Positions 51,448-59,963 of a DNA stretch of 64,000 nt are shown here, piece by piece; position 1 is the first letter of the stretch; every line of letters begins with the position of its first letter. Under the pieces are notes generated by a model. The model saw only the letters and a program-made list of their open reading frames with translations. It was not told where the DNA came from and did no database searches. The DNA is from Streptomyces sp. TP-A0356 (lineage in GTDB: Bacteria; Actinomycetota; Actinomycetes; Streptomycetales; Streptomycetaceae): positions 1 to 64,000 of the forward strand of contig NZ_BBZJ01000033.1 in NCBI RefSeq assembly GCF_001417775.1, read 5' to 3'. Made by a program: the position numbers and the translations under genes.

Positions 51448-53253
51448 CTACCCGGTCATGGAGGGGGCGTAGGGCAGCAGGGCAGGAGCGAGCTGCATGC
51501 CGGGGGCCAGTCCGAGGGCGACGAGGGCGTCGGGCAGGCCGCGTCCGGTGCGGGCGGCCTCCGCTGTGCCGGGGGCGGCCAGTTGGCGGCAGCTGGCGGC
51601 GATGATCTCGAAGAGGTGCTGTACCCGGCCGGGGCCGCGGGGCAGCAGCTGGCCGTGGAAGTCCTCGTGGTGGGCGAGGATGAGGGCGGCCAGGCCTGCG
51701 ACGTGAGCCGAGGCTGTGCCGGTGCCGTCGAGGGCCGTGTAGCCGCCCCCTGGGGCGCACGACAGGACGGCCACACCGGGGGCGGCTGCGTCGATGCCGG
51801 GGCCCTGGCTGCTGAACGGGGCGGCGAACAGTCCTTCGGGTGTCAGCTGCGGACCTGTGTGGGTGGCTTGGGAGGTGTCGGGCGGGTAGGTTCCGAAGGC
51901 TCCCAGGGCGCCTACGGCGAAGACGGTGGGCAGTGAGGCGGGGAAGGCGATCGGCCCGCCGGTGTCGCCTGCCGGGGCGATGCAGGCGATGCCGGCTGCG
52001 CTGGCGTCGGCGAGTTTGCGGGAGACAAGTGCCGATGGGTACGGGGTTGCCACTTGGATGTGGGCGAGGTCGGCCTCGCGTTCGATGCAGTGGTCGAGGG
52101 CAGCGATCAGGTCGCTGAAGTGGCCGTCGGGCATCACCTGGCAGACGTCGAGCTCGGCGTCGGCGGCGATGCCGATGATGCCCTTGCCGGTGTCGGCGGC
52201 GCCGATGATGCCGGCCGCGTGGGTACCGCTTCCGGCCGGATCGTGCCTCCAGCCCTCCTGCGTGCCGTGCACGAGGTCGGCCCCGGAGCGCACCCGCTGT
52301 TTCAGGTCGGGGTGGTCGGTGCTGACGCCCGTACCGATGACAGCGATCTTGATGCCGAAGGCGCGGAATGTGGGGGGTAGCCGGTCCAGCCGCATGGCCT
52401 GCTGGCCCCAGCTGTACTGCTGGCGTTCCTCCAGTTCCGGGTACACCTTGGCCAGCGGGGTGAGGGTGACGACGTTCTCCTGGGTCGCCGACAGGTCGGG
52501 GCGGTGGATCCAGCGGTCCGTGTAGCCGCCCTTGGGGCGGACGTACAGCAACTGGACGGACTGTTCGGTCTCGGTGGCCAGGGTGACGGTGACCGTCCCG
52601 TCGGGGGCGGTGATGCCCTGGCCCGGCCAGGTCGACCCGATCAGGAAGACCCCTGCGCCGGCCAGCGGTTCGTCGTCCGGGCCGCAGACGCGCAGCGAGA
52701 TTTCCACGGGCTTCTCCAGCGGCAGGACCAGCCCCGGGTCGTGCAGCGGCAGCATCCCTGGGGCCTGCGTGGTGGCAGGCCCGGCGCCGGACAGCGGCAG
52801 GTCCGGCTCGATGTGCACGTGCAGTGCCCGCATCGCCGGCAGCTGGGTCTCGGCGGCTTCGACGACCGCGATCTCCGGGCAGGAGGGAAAGACCCCGGCC
52901 GACTGCAGCTTCTCGGACGGCTGGAGTCTGCGGATCACCGTGACGTCGGGCATGCCCTCCAGCCGGTCGCACACCCCGTCCATGCCCAGTTCGGGCACTC
53001 CTGGTGGGAGCAGTTGCTGCGGCAGCGGTGTCACCATGTACCGCTGCCGGCGCGGCTGCACCGTGATCGGTGACGGTGCCCTCTTCTTGCGTGGCGCTGC
53101 TTCTCTGTCCTCGGGGCCCAGCTCGCCGCCGGCACCCGCGTCCTCGGATTCGCTCTGGCGGTTGTTCCGGAGCTTGTTTCCGGGCCTGTCCTTGACCATC
53201 ACGTCCACCTTCACCATGCCTACGTCGGTCTTTGTGTTTCTGATCCGGATCAC
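51448..53253 (-). CDS. Subtilisin-fold (S8) pseudoprotease, all catalytic residues replaced
   Basis: A ~601-residue protein with no signal peptide. Residues ~60-115 resemble a prodomain-like lead-in, ~185-240 an Ig/CarboxypepD-like beta domain (SLRVCGPDDEPLAGAGVFLI), and ~290-590 a subtilase domain. Landmarks: IAVIGTGVSTDHPDL (Gly307 where catalytic Asp is expected), GSGTHAAGIIGA (Ser342 for His), APAGDTGGPIAFPAS (Asp430 for oxyanion Asn), DGTGTASAHVAGLAAL (Gly512 for Ser). All four are substituted, so it cannot be a normal serine protease. The GTG at 53253 was chosen because the longer frame runs through the upstream hairpin; an ATG a few codons in is possible. It follows the Q-rich gene. 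Confidence 0.85.
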   Translation of the reverse strand: MIRIRNTKTDVGMVKVDVMVKDRPGNKLRNNRQSESEDAGAGGELGPEDREAAPRKKRAPSPITVQPRRQRYMVTPLPQQLLPPGVPELGMDGVCDRLEGMPDVTVIRRLQPSEKLQSAGVFPSCPEIAVVEAAETQLPAMRALHVHIEPDLPLSGAGPATTQAPGMLPLHDPGLVLPLEKPVEISLRVCGPDDEPLAGAGVFLIGSTWPGQGITAPDGTVTVTLATETEQSVQLLYVRPKGGYTDRWIHRPDLSATQENVVTLTPLAKVYPELEERQQYSWGQQAMRLDRLPPTFRAFGIKIAVIGTGVSTDHPDLKQRVRSGADLVHGTQEGWRHDPAGSGTHAAGIIGAADTGKGIIGIAADAELDVCQVMPDGHFSDLIAALDHCIEREADLAHIQVATPYPSALVSRKLADASAAGIACIAPAGDTGGPIAFPASLPTVFAVGALGAFGTYPPDTSQATHTGPQLTPEGLFAAPFSSQGPGIDAAAPGVAVLSCAPGGGYTALDGTGTASAHVAGLAALILAHHEDFHGQLLPRGPGRVQHLFEIIAASCRQLAAPGTAEAARTGRGLPDALVALGLAPGMQLAPALLPYAPSMTG

Positions 53254-53275
53254 GGGCGGCTCGCGCTTCCATGGT

Positions 53276-53316
53276 GATGCGGTGTGCCCGGGAACGACTC
53301 CCGGGCACACCGCATC
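53276..53316 (-). terminator. Perfect 18-bp hairpin between the Q-rich and subtilase-like genes
   Basis: GATGCGGTGTGCCCGGGA (53276-53293) pairs with 53299-53316 over a 5-nt loop. It starts 16 bp after the Q-rich stop and ends 23 bp before the subtilase-like start. If both genes share a transcript it would act as a partial terminator, setting more Q-rich than subtilase-like protein. Confidence 0.75.
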
Positions 53317-53331
53317 ACGGGCCGCCAGCAA

Positions 53332-53787
53332 TCAGCCGATACCGAAGGGCTGACCCATCTGGCCGAAACCGAAGCCAGGCTGCTGGTACTGCTGCTGGTA
53401 CGGCTGGCCGAACGACTGCTGGCCGAACCCGCCGCCCCACTGCTGCTGGCCCTGCTGGCTCTGCTGCATCAGCGTCAGGATCGCGGTCGGCAGCGCCTGC
53501 TGCACGGACTGCTCCACCGCACTGCGCACGCCCTGCAGCAGCGCCGTGTGCAGCGCGACAGCCAGGTACGGGTGCGCGTGCTGCTGGGGAATGCCCTGCT
53601 GCTGCAGCTGCTGCTGGACCTGCTGGATCTGCTGCAGCGTCTGCTGCATGCGCTGCGCGATCTGCTGGCTAGCCTGCTGGCAGGCCTGCTGGATCGTCTG
53701 CTGGACCACCTGCGCGAGCTGCTGCTGCGGGCCGCCGATCTGCTGGCCGAACTGCTGCAGGGGCGGGGTACCGGTCATCACCGACAT
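53332..53787 (-). CDS. Glutamine-rich protein, partner of the subtilase-like protein
   Basis: A 151-residue protein with roughly one third Gln. Residues ~20-70 (QLAQVVQQTIQQACQQASQQ, IAQRMQQTLQQIQQVQQQLQ) show hydrophobics every three to four residues between QQ pairs, as expected of a long coiled coil. Residues ~72-105 form a less biased core (HPYLAVALHTALLQGVRSAV). The C terminus is a Gly/Gln/Phe/Tyr low-complexity tail (GFGQQSFGQPYQQQYQQPGF) of prion-like composition. ATG at 53787 with GGAGC 5 bp upstream. It may form filaments or condensates. No family recognised. Confidence 0.85.
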   Translation of the reverse strand: MSVMTGTPPLQQFGQQIGGPQQQLAQVVQQTIQQACQQASQQIAQRMQQTLQQIQQVQQQLQQQGIPQQHAHPYLAVALHTALLQGVRSAVEQSVQQALPTAILTLMQQSQQGQQQWGGGFGQQSFGQPYQQQYQQPGFGFGQMGQPFGIG

Positions 53788-53811
53788 GAATGCTCCATTC
53801 GATACCGCAGG

Positions 53812-53841
53812 AAAGCCGACATAAGGGATGATGTCGGCTTT
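53812..53841. terminator. Hairpin with T-tract in the 5' region of the Q-rich gene
   Basis: AAAGCCGACAT (53812-53822) pairs with ATGTCGGCTTT (53831-53841) over 8 nt, with two more Ts following on the plus strand. On the minus strand it lies ~25 bp upstream of the Q-rich ATG, so it may be a leader attenuator or a bidirectional terminator. U-tailed terminators are uncommon in Streptomyces. Confidence 0.6.
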
Positions 53842-54195
53842 TTCGGATTGATTCCGACGCGCTGAAGCTAAGGTGGCGTCGCCACGACCGCAATCGGGGG
53901 AGCCGCTCAGGAGGAAAGAATCCCCCCGATCGGATCCGGCGAGTGGTGAGCCGTCGTCGGCGCGGCAGGATGGTTTGCTGGACCGCGGCGGACGACGGCG
54001 CGGACGGCAGGGGCTTCAGACCCGGCGGCATGCAGGAGCCCCGAAGCCCTCGACGGGCACCTCTGCATCGCCTTCAGCGACACCGTCGGCCAAACAGCGG
54101 GCCGTCCTACCGAGTGCAGCACTGGGCTGCAACGAGGCAGGCATGGAGCCATGCGGTCGCTCTGGGTCATCGACACAGCTGCTCTGCGACGCGCG

Positions 54196-54510
54196 TTAGC
54201 TCGCCGCCCGCGACCCCGTTGCGACCGGAGCGTTCTGGCGGCTGACCGATCCCGGACGGCAGCTCGACGCCAACCTCGTCCGCATCTCACCCGGCGAACG
54301 CATCGACACCCACACCGAGCCGGACCTCGACATCCTCCTCCTCGTCATCGCCGGAGGGGCACCTTGGGCACGGCACTCGACCCCCAACCACTCACCGAGG
54401 GCAGCCTGCTCTGGCTCCCCCACGGCTCCGCTCGAAGCCTCACCGCGGGCATAGACGGCATCTCATACCACGTCACAACATCAGCCGACAGAGCCGAAGA
54501 TCGTGATCGT
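54196..54510 (+). pseudogene. Cupin-domain protein with a frameshift
   Basis: Frame 1 reads ARDPVATGAFWRLTDPGRQL, DANLVRISPGERIDTHTEPD and LDILLLVIAGG. Near 54355 the match moves to another frame: GTLGTALDPQPLTEGSLLWL, PHGSARSLTAGIDGISYHVT. Together they form a single small beta-barrel cupin like those common in streptomycetes. The frameshift and the absence of a clear start indicate decay. Confidence 0.6.
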
Positions 54511-54586
54511 TCACGATTGTCTCTTCACTGCTCAAAAGAGTGTGCTGAAGTGTAGGCAACATGCTTTACCAGGGCGGAGGTTGGCG

Positions 54587-55090
54587 ATGGTACGGGTCCG
54601 GGATCTGGTGCGTGAGGTGGTTGCAGAATGCGCTCCCCAAGAACTGCCGCTGGTCGATAGTTTGAGGACGCTCGGCGACGATGAGGTCATCCGCACTCTC
54701 ACCCGGCGAGGGCAGGGGCGGGAACCTCTCGGATTCGGCTACGCCGAACTGGCCGCGCTGGTCACCCCGGTCGTCTGGGGCGTCCTCGACCAAGTCTCCC
54801 GGCGCACCATCGACATGGCCACTGACACCGCGATCACGCGAAGCCGGGCGAGGCTCCGCAGGCTGATGCGCCGCGACCGGACCGTACCGCCCCAAGTGCT
54901 GCCCGTGCTCACGCCACCGGAGATGGCCCTTCTGCGCGCGCACATCCTGGAGAGGGGCGCTGAGCGCGGGATAGCACTCCAGGACGCAGAGGCCCTTGCG
55001 GACAGCGTGCTGGCACGCATCGCCACGGGAACGCATCCGAGTCTGCCCAGCCAACCTGAAACACCTGCGGAGCCGGAAGCCCTCGCGTGA
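54587..55090 (+). CDS. Small partner protein of M48 protease, cassette copy 2
   Basis: A 167-residue homologue of the protein at 14251-14721. The matching order is LVREVVAECAPQELPLVDSL, the REPLGFGYAELAALVTPVVW stretch, then a basic helical region (RSRARLRRLMRRD) and LTPPEMALLRAHI. The ATG at 54587 follows a GGGCGGAGG ribosome-binding site by 6 bp; a start 28 codons upstream lacks one. It ends in a GTGA overlap with the protease gene, as in copy 1. A Pro/Glu-rich C terminus (SQPETPAEPEALA) is extra compared with copy 1. Confidence 0.8.
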   Translation: MVRVRDLVREVVAECAPQELPLVDSLRTLGDDEVIRTLTRRGQGREPLGFGYAELAALVTPVVWGVLDQVSRRTIDMATDTAITRSRARLRRLMRRDRTVPPQVLPVLTPPEMALLRAHILERGAERGIALQDAEALADSVLARIATGTHPSLPSQPETPAEPEALA

Positions 55091-57984
55091 GAGTCCTGTC
55101 CGCGGTCCGGGGTGTTTCCGGGACGGGAGCCCGCTTCGCCCTCCTGATGATTCTCGTGACGGCATCGGGTGTCAGGATGCTCCAAATCGAGTTCGAGAGG
55201 CTCATGCTCATGCAGCGTGGGCCGGACACGGTAGCCATACTCCAGGGAACGACGGGCTGCTTATACGCAGCCGGGTTCGACCCGAACAGTGGTGACCAGG
55301 CCAACCTCCTTGCACAGGAGGCCAACATGGATGCCCTGACGAAGTGTCTGGCCAAGCAGGTGAATTTCCCGTACGCGGGCATGATCGCGACACTGGCGAT
55401 GCTCGTGATCGCGGGGCTGGTGTACTGGCTGCTGCCGAAGGTACGCGACCGGCGCGGCGGCACCCTTGCGGTCGAGACGGTCGACCCGGACGGGACACTG
55501 CGAGCGGAACTTGAAGTCATGCGTGAGCGTGCCGCGATCCGTGCGCACCTCACCTTCCGTGTCGATCCGACCCGGATGACCTCCGGAGCCAGCGTCTACG
55601 GGCGCACCGGCAGATACACAGTGCGCCTGCACGTGGGCCTGCTGGCCCGGCGCAGCGCGGACCCTGACGGCTTTCGTGCCGTGGTCCTCCACGAACTCGC
55701 CCATGTGCACCACCGCGACGTGGACTTGGCATACGCGAGTACGGCACTGTGGCGGGTCTTCGTCGCCGTGGCCCTGGTGCCAACCTTCGCCAACGTCGGG
55801 TGGATCGCCTTCCTTGCTCTGAGCGGGACCCGGTCGCCGTGGTGGCCTGCCGGGGTGCCGGTGCTCGCTGCCGAGCTCATGTTCGGTCTGTTGCTCGCCG
55901 TGCTGGTCCACCTGGCTCGCGCCGGCCTCTTGCGGCACCGTGAATTTGAGGCTGATCTCCAGGCGGTGGCCTGGGGTGCGAGTCCCGGGAGCTGGAACCA
56001 GCCTGATCCGGTCGGCCCGGTGGCCCCTGTGGTGCACCGGCTGACCCCACTGCTGCGAACACATCCTGATTGGGCGGAGCGCAGAGGCGTACTGGCTGAC
56101 ACCGGCCGCCTCTTCCGGGCCCGCCCGCTGGAGATGTTCCTGGCCGGCGTGTCGGCAAGTCTGCTCTATCCCGCGTTCATGGAACTGATGCCGGCGACCA
56201 CCGCGGTGGGACTCACCGTAGCGCTGGTCACCCCGGTGGTCTGTCTCACCCTCGGCCTGCCGATCATTCGCTCGAGGCATCCTGCCAACAGGAGCACCGG
56301 CTCTGATGCCGTTCCCGGCCTCGGCCTCGGATGCGGATTGCTGGTCGGTGAGTTCGTGGCCAGCGGCCTCGGCCGAACCGAGTGGCTACTGCCGCAGACC
56401 CAGTACCTTGCGGCGTTCCTGATCATCGGGGCAATCCCGGCGATCTGGTGGTCCCAGGTCCTGCCCCTGGCCTTACAGCTGCCGAAACGGGGGTGGCGCT
56501 GGGGTGCAGCGACGCTCTGCGCGCTAGTGACCGCCATGGTGCTGTGGAGCGGAATGATGTGGTGGCTGTGGGGAGGCCGCATCATTGCGATGGGCGCAGG
56601 CGACCAAGACGGCACAATACTGGCCAAGCAATACGCCACGCTGGTGCCGGGGGACTGGCAGAACTACCGAATGGACCTGTCCGCACTTTCGCACATGCTG
56701 ATGCTGCTCACGGCGCTCTTCCAGAACCCCGTCGCCAAAGCCGCAACCCTCCTCATCTGGCTTGTACCGCTCAGCCTCACGATCGTGTACCGCGCAGGAG
56801 TCAGCCTCCGACTGCGCCGCACGCTCGCCGCAGGCCTCGCGGGCGCCCTCATCGCTTGGGCCGGGCTCGCCACGGCGATGTACCAGCTCTATAAACAGCG
56901 TCCGGCCACCCTGAAGGAGCGCACCGGCCCCTACATGCTGGTCCACGTGTGGTGGATGATCGCAACGGTACTGGCTGCCTGCTTCCTGACCGCCGCACTC
57001 GTGGCAGCCTTCTCCCGCAGGCACTGGCTGCTGAAGGCGCTGATCGCTGCGCAGGTAGCCCAACTGCTCGCCTACGGAGCCGTGTTTCTCCTCTACACCG
57101 CCGACGGCTGCCTTGCCCCGTTCAACGGGATAATCGACGTCTGTCACTGGCGCCCCGTGAACGGGGTGGCGTTCGGCAGACGTGTCGTCGATTTCACCCT
57201 GGTCAACGCGGTCCTCAGCTCCGCGTGCGGAGCCCTGATCGGCGCCGGCGGGGCGTGGGTGGCACAGAGGCTGCGCCGAACTCCGATGGGACAGGGGCGC
57301 GTCCTGCCGCGCCAGGCTGAACCACGAGCCAGGCGATGGAGATTGCCCGAAGTCGCCGCCGTCTTCGGGCTCGCCGTTCCCACCGTGCTGCTGATCGCCA
57401 TGCCGGGCCCCCGCCTCGCTGCCTCGGGTGCCGCCCCGGGCTCGCTCAGGTCCATTCAGGACCTCGCCAGGGACGCCGGAAGCGGCTCCACCGCAGCGCC
57501 GCCGACGCCGGGCGCCTCTCCAACAAGGCGCGAGGACCCCAAGGTTCGGGGCTGGAAAATCTGGTCCTGGTGGTCCGGCGGCGTTGGGTACCTAGCGAAG
57601 ATCAACGCCGCCGCGAACGATCTGGATGCCGAACGGAACAAGCTGCTGACCCTCCCGAGGAACCCGGACGGCACGGTCAAGGTCGACGAAAAGGGGTACA
57701 AGCGCGCCTGCGGTGCGATGCTCGCCCGTGTCAAGGATGCCCAGGGATACTTCACAGTTCCCGACCCGGCCTTGCAGAAGCCCTGGGCCGACGCCCTGAA
57801 CGGGATACACAGTGGCGCGCTTGCCTGCCAGGAAGCCACAACAGCTCCCTCCAGCGAGACGGACACGCAGAACTCCGAGCGCGGTAGACGCTTCGTCGCT
57901 GCCCTCGATGAGTTGGCGAAAGGGGTAAAGGACGCCAACGCCGCCTTCCGGAGTATTGAGGCCGCCGCAAACTACACCGGGTAG
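55087..57984 (+). CDS. Large integral-membrane M48 metalloprotease, cassette copy 2
   Basis: A 965-residue homologue of the protein at 11318-14254. Hydrophobic segments at ~16-30 and ~97-116 flank an outward loop with Cys residues. The zinc motif is FRAVVLHELAHVHHRDVDLA (H202-ELAH-206), with the third ligand in LRHREFEADLQAV. About ten further membrane spans follow, then a hydrophilic tail (~780-965) with YFTVPDPALQKPW, matching the tail of copy 1. GTG start in GTGA overlap with the small gene. Zinc residues are intact, so it should be a working protease. Substrate and inducer unknown. Confidence 0.88.
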   Translation: MRVLSAVRGVSGTGARFALLMILVTASGVRMLQIEFERLMLMQRGPDTVAILQGTTGCLYAAGFDPNSGDQANLLAQEANMDALTKCLAKQVNFPYAGMIATLAMLVIAGLVYWLLPKVRDRRGGTLAVETVDPDGTLRAELEVMRERAAIRAHLTFRVDPTRMTSGASVYGRTGRYTVRLHVGLLARRSADPDGFRAVVLHELAHVHHRDVDLAYASTALWRVFVAVALVPTFANVGWIAFLALSGTRSPWWPAGVPVLAAELMFGLLLAVLVHLARAGLLRHREFEADLQAVAWGASPGSWNQPDPVGPVAPVVHRLTPLLRTHPDWAERRGVLADTGRLFRARPLEMFLAGVSASLLYPAFMELMPATTAVGLTVALVTPVVCLTLGLPIIRSRHPANRSTGSDAVPGLGLGCGLLVGEFVASGLGRTEWLLPQTQYLAAFLIIGAIPAIWWSQVLPLALQLPKRGWRWGAATLCALVTAMVLWSGMMWWLWGGRIIAMGAGDQDGTILAKQYATLVPGDWQNYRMDLSALSHMLMLLTALFQNPVAKAATLLIWLVPLSLTIVYRAGVSLRLRRTLAAGLAGALIAWAGLATAMYQLYKQRPATLKERTGPYMLVHVWWMIATVLAACFLTAALVAAFSRRHWLLKALIAAQVAQLLAYGAVFLLYTADGCLAPFNGIIDVCHWRPVNGVAFGRRVVDFTLVNAVLSSACGALIGAGGAWVAQRLRRTPMGQGRVLPRQAEPRARRWRLPEVAAVFGLAVPTVLLIAMPGPRLAASGAAPGSLRSIQDLARDAGSGSTAAPPTPGASPTRREDPKVRGWKIWSWWSGGVGYLAKINAAANDLDAERNKLLTLPRNPDGTVKVDEKGYKRACGAMLARVKDAQGYFTVPDPALQKPWADALNGIHSGALACQEATTAPSSETDTQNSERGRRFVAALDELAKGVKDANAAFRSIEAAANYTG

Positions 57985-58140
57985 GGCGGCGGCATCAATG
58001 CTCGCGTGGCGTTGAACGGTGAGACGGCGCTGGTAGGACTCCGTTGGGTCTTCCTCTCGGTCTTCCTCTGGGTCCTATTGGGGAGCATGTCGAGGGTGTG
58101 GACGCACACGAAGTGAACCGTGCTCGGGCGAAGTCAGCTG

Positions 58141-58563
58141 TTATTCGTAGGTGATGTGTCCGCCTCGGTGCCGCGGAAGGATCAGCGGGCCAAGGGCGAC
58201 TGTTATCTGCGGGGGCTGATCTGGACGGACGGCGCAAGTCGATCCAGCCGATGGCGGAGCGGCTGCCGGACGGCAACGAGCAGAACCTGCAGCAGTTCGT
58301 GAACCAGTCGACCTGGGATCCGGTGCCGGTGCGGCGGCGGATCGCGCAGCGGATGGTGCCGCTGATCGGCCCGGATCCTGGGCGGTCGATGATGTGTCGT
58401 TCCCCAAGGACGGCCGGATGTCAGTGGCCGTCGCGCACCAGCACTGCGGGGCGCTGGGCAAGCAGGCCAACTGCCAGGTCGCGGTGAGCGTGCACGCGGT
58501 CTCCGACACCGCGTCCTGTCCGCTGCAGTGGCGGTTGTTCGTGCCCGAGGAGTGGGCGGACGG
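58141..58563 (+). pseudogene. IS701-family transposase, N-terminal part with frameshifts
   Basis: Plus-strand pieces in changing frames: YLRGLIWTDGA, MAERLPDGNEQNLQQFVNQS, TWDPVPVRRRIAQRMVPLIG, then DVSFPKDGRMSVAVAHQHCG and CPLQWRLFVPEEWADG. The catalytic Asp pair (WAVDDVSFPK) is reconstructed only after correcting a frameshift near 58383. It ends where an ISAs1 fragment begins. Confidence 0.75.
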
Positions 58564-58830
58564 TCCGATACGCCGGTGCAAGACCCGAGGTGCCGCGTCG
58601 GCCGCGAAGCGGGCGATCTGCGCGAGCGACCGTGCGCCACCGAGCACGGCGACCAGGCACAGCCCCAGCAGTGAGCCGAGCCGGTAGCGACGTCCCCGTA
58701 CCCGGGGGGGATAGGGGAGAGGGTCCAACACCTCGGTCAGCGTGGCCAGTTCAGAGGGGTCCGTGGGTGGACATGGCGCGGCTGCATCCTCGAAGTGGCG
58801 CGTGAGGACGCTGATCAGGGAAGGTTGCAC
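58564..58830 (-). pseudogene. ISAs1-family transposase, N-terminal fragment
   Basis: 89 minus-strand codons from MQPSLISVLTRHFEDAAAPC through LTEVLDPLPYPPRVRGRRYR and SLLGLCLVAVLGGARSLAQI match the N terminus of ISAs1/H-repeat transposases. It is cut by the IS701 fragment, and the catalytic part is absent. Confidence 0.75.
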
Positions 58831-59005
58831 GCGGACGCGGCTCCAGGTCGATCTTCGGTCTCAGCAACCTTGATCATCTGGCGTCGCGTCCGTCGTTTCC
58901 ACTCAGGCATGCCACCCACCCCACCGGCCAGCGGTCCTGTGTTGCCATATGACCCGTGGAACAGCCCGGCGGGTGCGGGTGTCCGCACCGGAAGGGCGGG
59001 GGAGG

Positions 59006-59743
59006 TCAGCTCTGGGCGGTTGGCCGGACGACGATCTCGTTCACGTCGACCGTGGCAGGCTGTTCGATCGCGAAAGCGATGGCCCGGGCGATCGCGTCGG
59101 GCGGGATCGCGATGTCGTCCCGCATCTTCGTGATCTCCGCTCTGACCTGGCTGTTGGTTGACGCCTCGGCGAAGTCGGTCGCAGTCGCACCAGGTGAGAC
59201 GGTGGTCACCCGCAGGGAGTCGCCCGCTTCCTGGCGCAGCCCTTCGCAGATGGCCCGAACCGCGAACTTGGTGCCGGCGTAGACGGCCATGGTCGGCACG
59301 ATGCGAAACGCGGCCGTGGAGGCGGTGGTGATGAAGTGGCCGGTTCCCTGCGCCCGGAAGACCGGCAGCGCGGCGCCGATCCCGTGCAGGACGCCCTTCA
59401 CGTTGACGTCGACCATGTGGTCCCACTCGTCGACGCGCAGATCGTCGAGCGGCGAGATGGTGCCGACACCGGCGTTGCTGACGAGTACGTCGAGTCGGCC
59501 GAAGCACTCACTGGCCAGCGCGACCAGGGCCTGCAGGTCGTGCCGCTGGGTCACGTCGGTGCGGATCTGCACGGCTGTGCCACCTGCCTTCTCGATCCGG
59601 GCCACCAGTTCCGCCAGGCGTTCGGACCGGCGTGCGCCGAGGACGAGTCGCGCGCCGCGTTCGGCGAGCAGCAGCGCGGTCGCCTCGCCGATGCCGCTGC
59701 TGGCTCCCGTGATCGCCACCACTTTGCCCTCGATTCCTGACAT
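59006..59743 (-). CDS. Short-chain dehydrogenase/reductase
   Basis: A 245-residue classical SDR. TGASSGIGEATALLL is the cofactor loop, NAG appears in VLVSNAGVGTIS, and the catalytic Ser and Tyr-x-x-x-Lys are in FITTASTAAFRI and MAVYAGTKFAV. An Arg at the end of strand 2 (ARRSERL) favours NADPH. ATG at 59743. Divergent from the XRE regulator at 59964, which is the usual arrangement of a regulator with its target. Substrate unknown. Confidence 0.92.
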   Translation of the reverse strand: MSGIEGKVVAITGASSGIGEATALLLAERGARLVLGARRSERLAELVARIEKAGGTAVQIRTDVTQRHDLQALVALASECFGRLDVLVSNAGVGTISPLDDLRVDEWDHMVDVNVKGVLHGIGAALPVFRAQGTGHFITTASTAAFRIVPTMAVYAGTKFAVRAICEGLRQEAGDSLRVTTVSPGATATDFAEASTNSQVRAEITKMRDDIAIPPDAIARAIAFAIEQPATVDVNEIVVRPTAQS

Positions 59744-59963
59744 GAGTTGCCCTCTCCATCCTGGGCACCGGGGCCGGGGTGCCGAGCGGCAGCGGGTCCT
59801 GGAGGAGCGTGGCGGAAGCCGTTGCGCACTGGACGGCCGGGTGCCGGTGTGACCGTATGAGGCCGTCGGCAGTGCCTCGGCCCGTGCTCGCACACCAGTC
59901 TCCGCCCGGACTTACCCTGGCATCCAGAACGCATTTATTCTGGAACTGGAGATACCACCCGTC

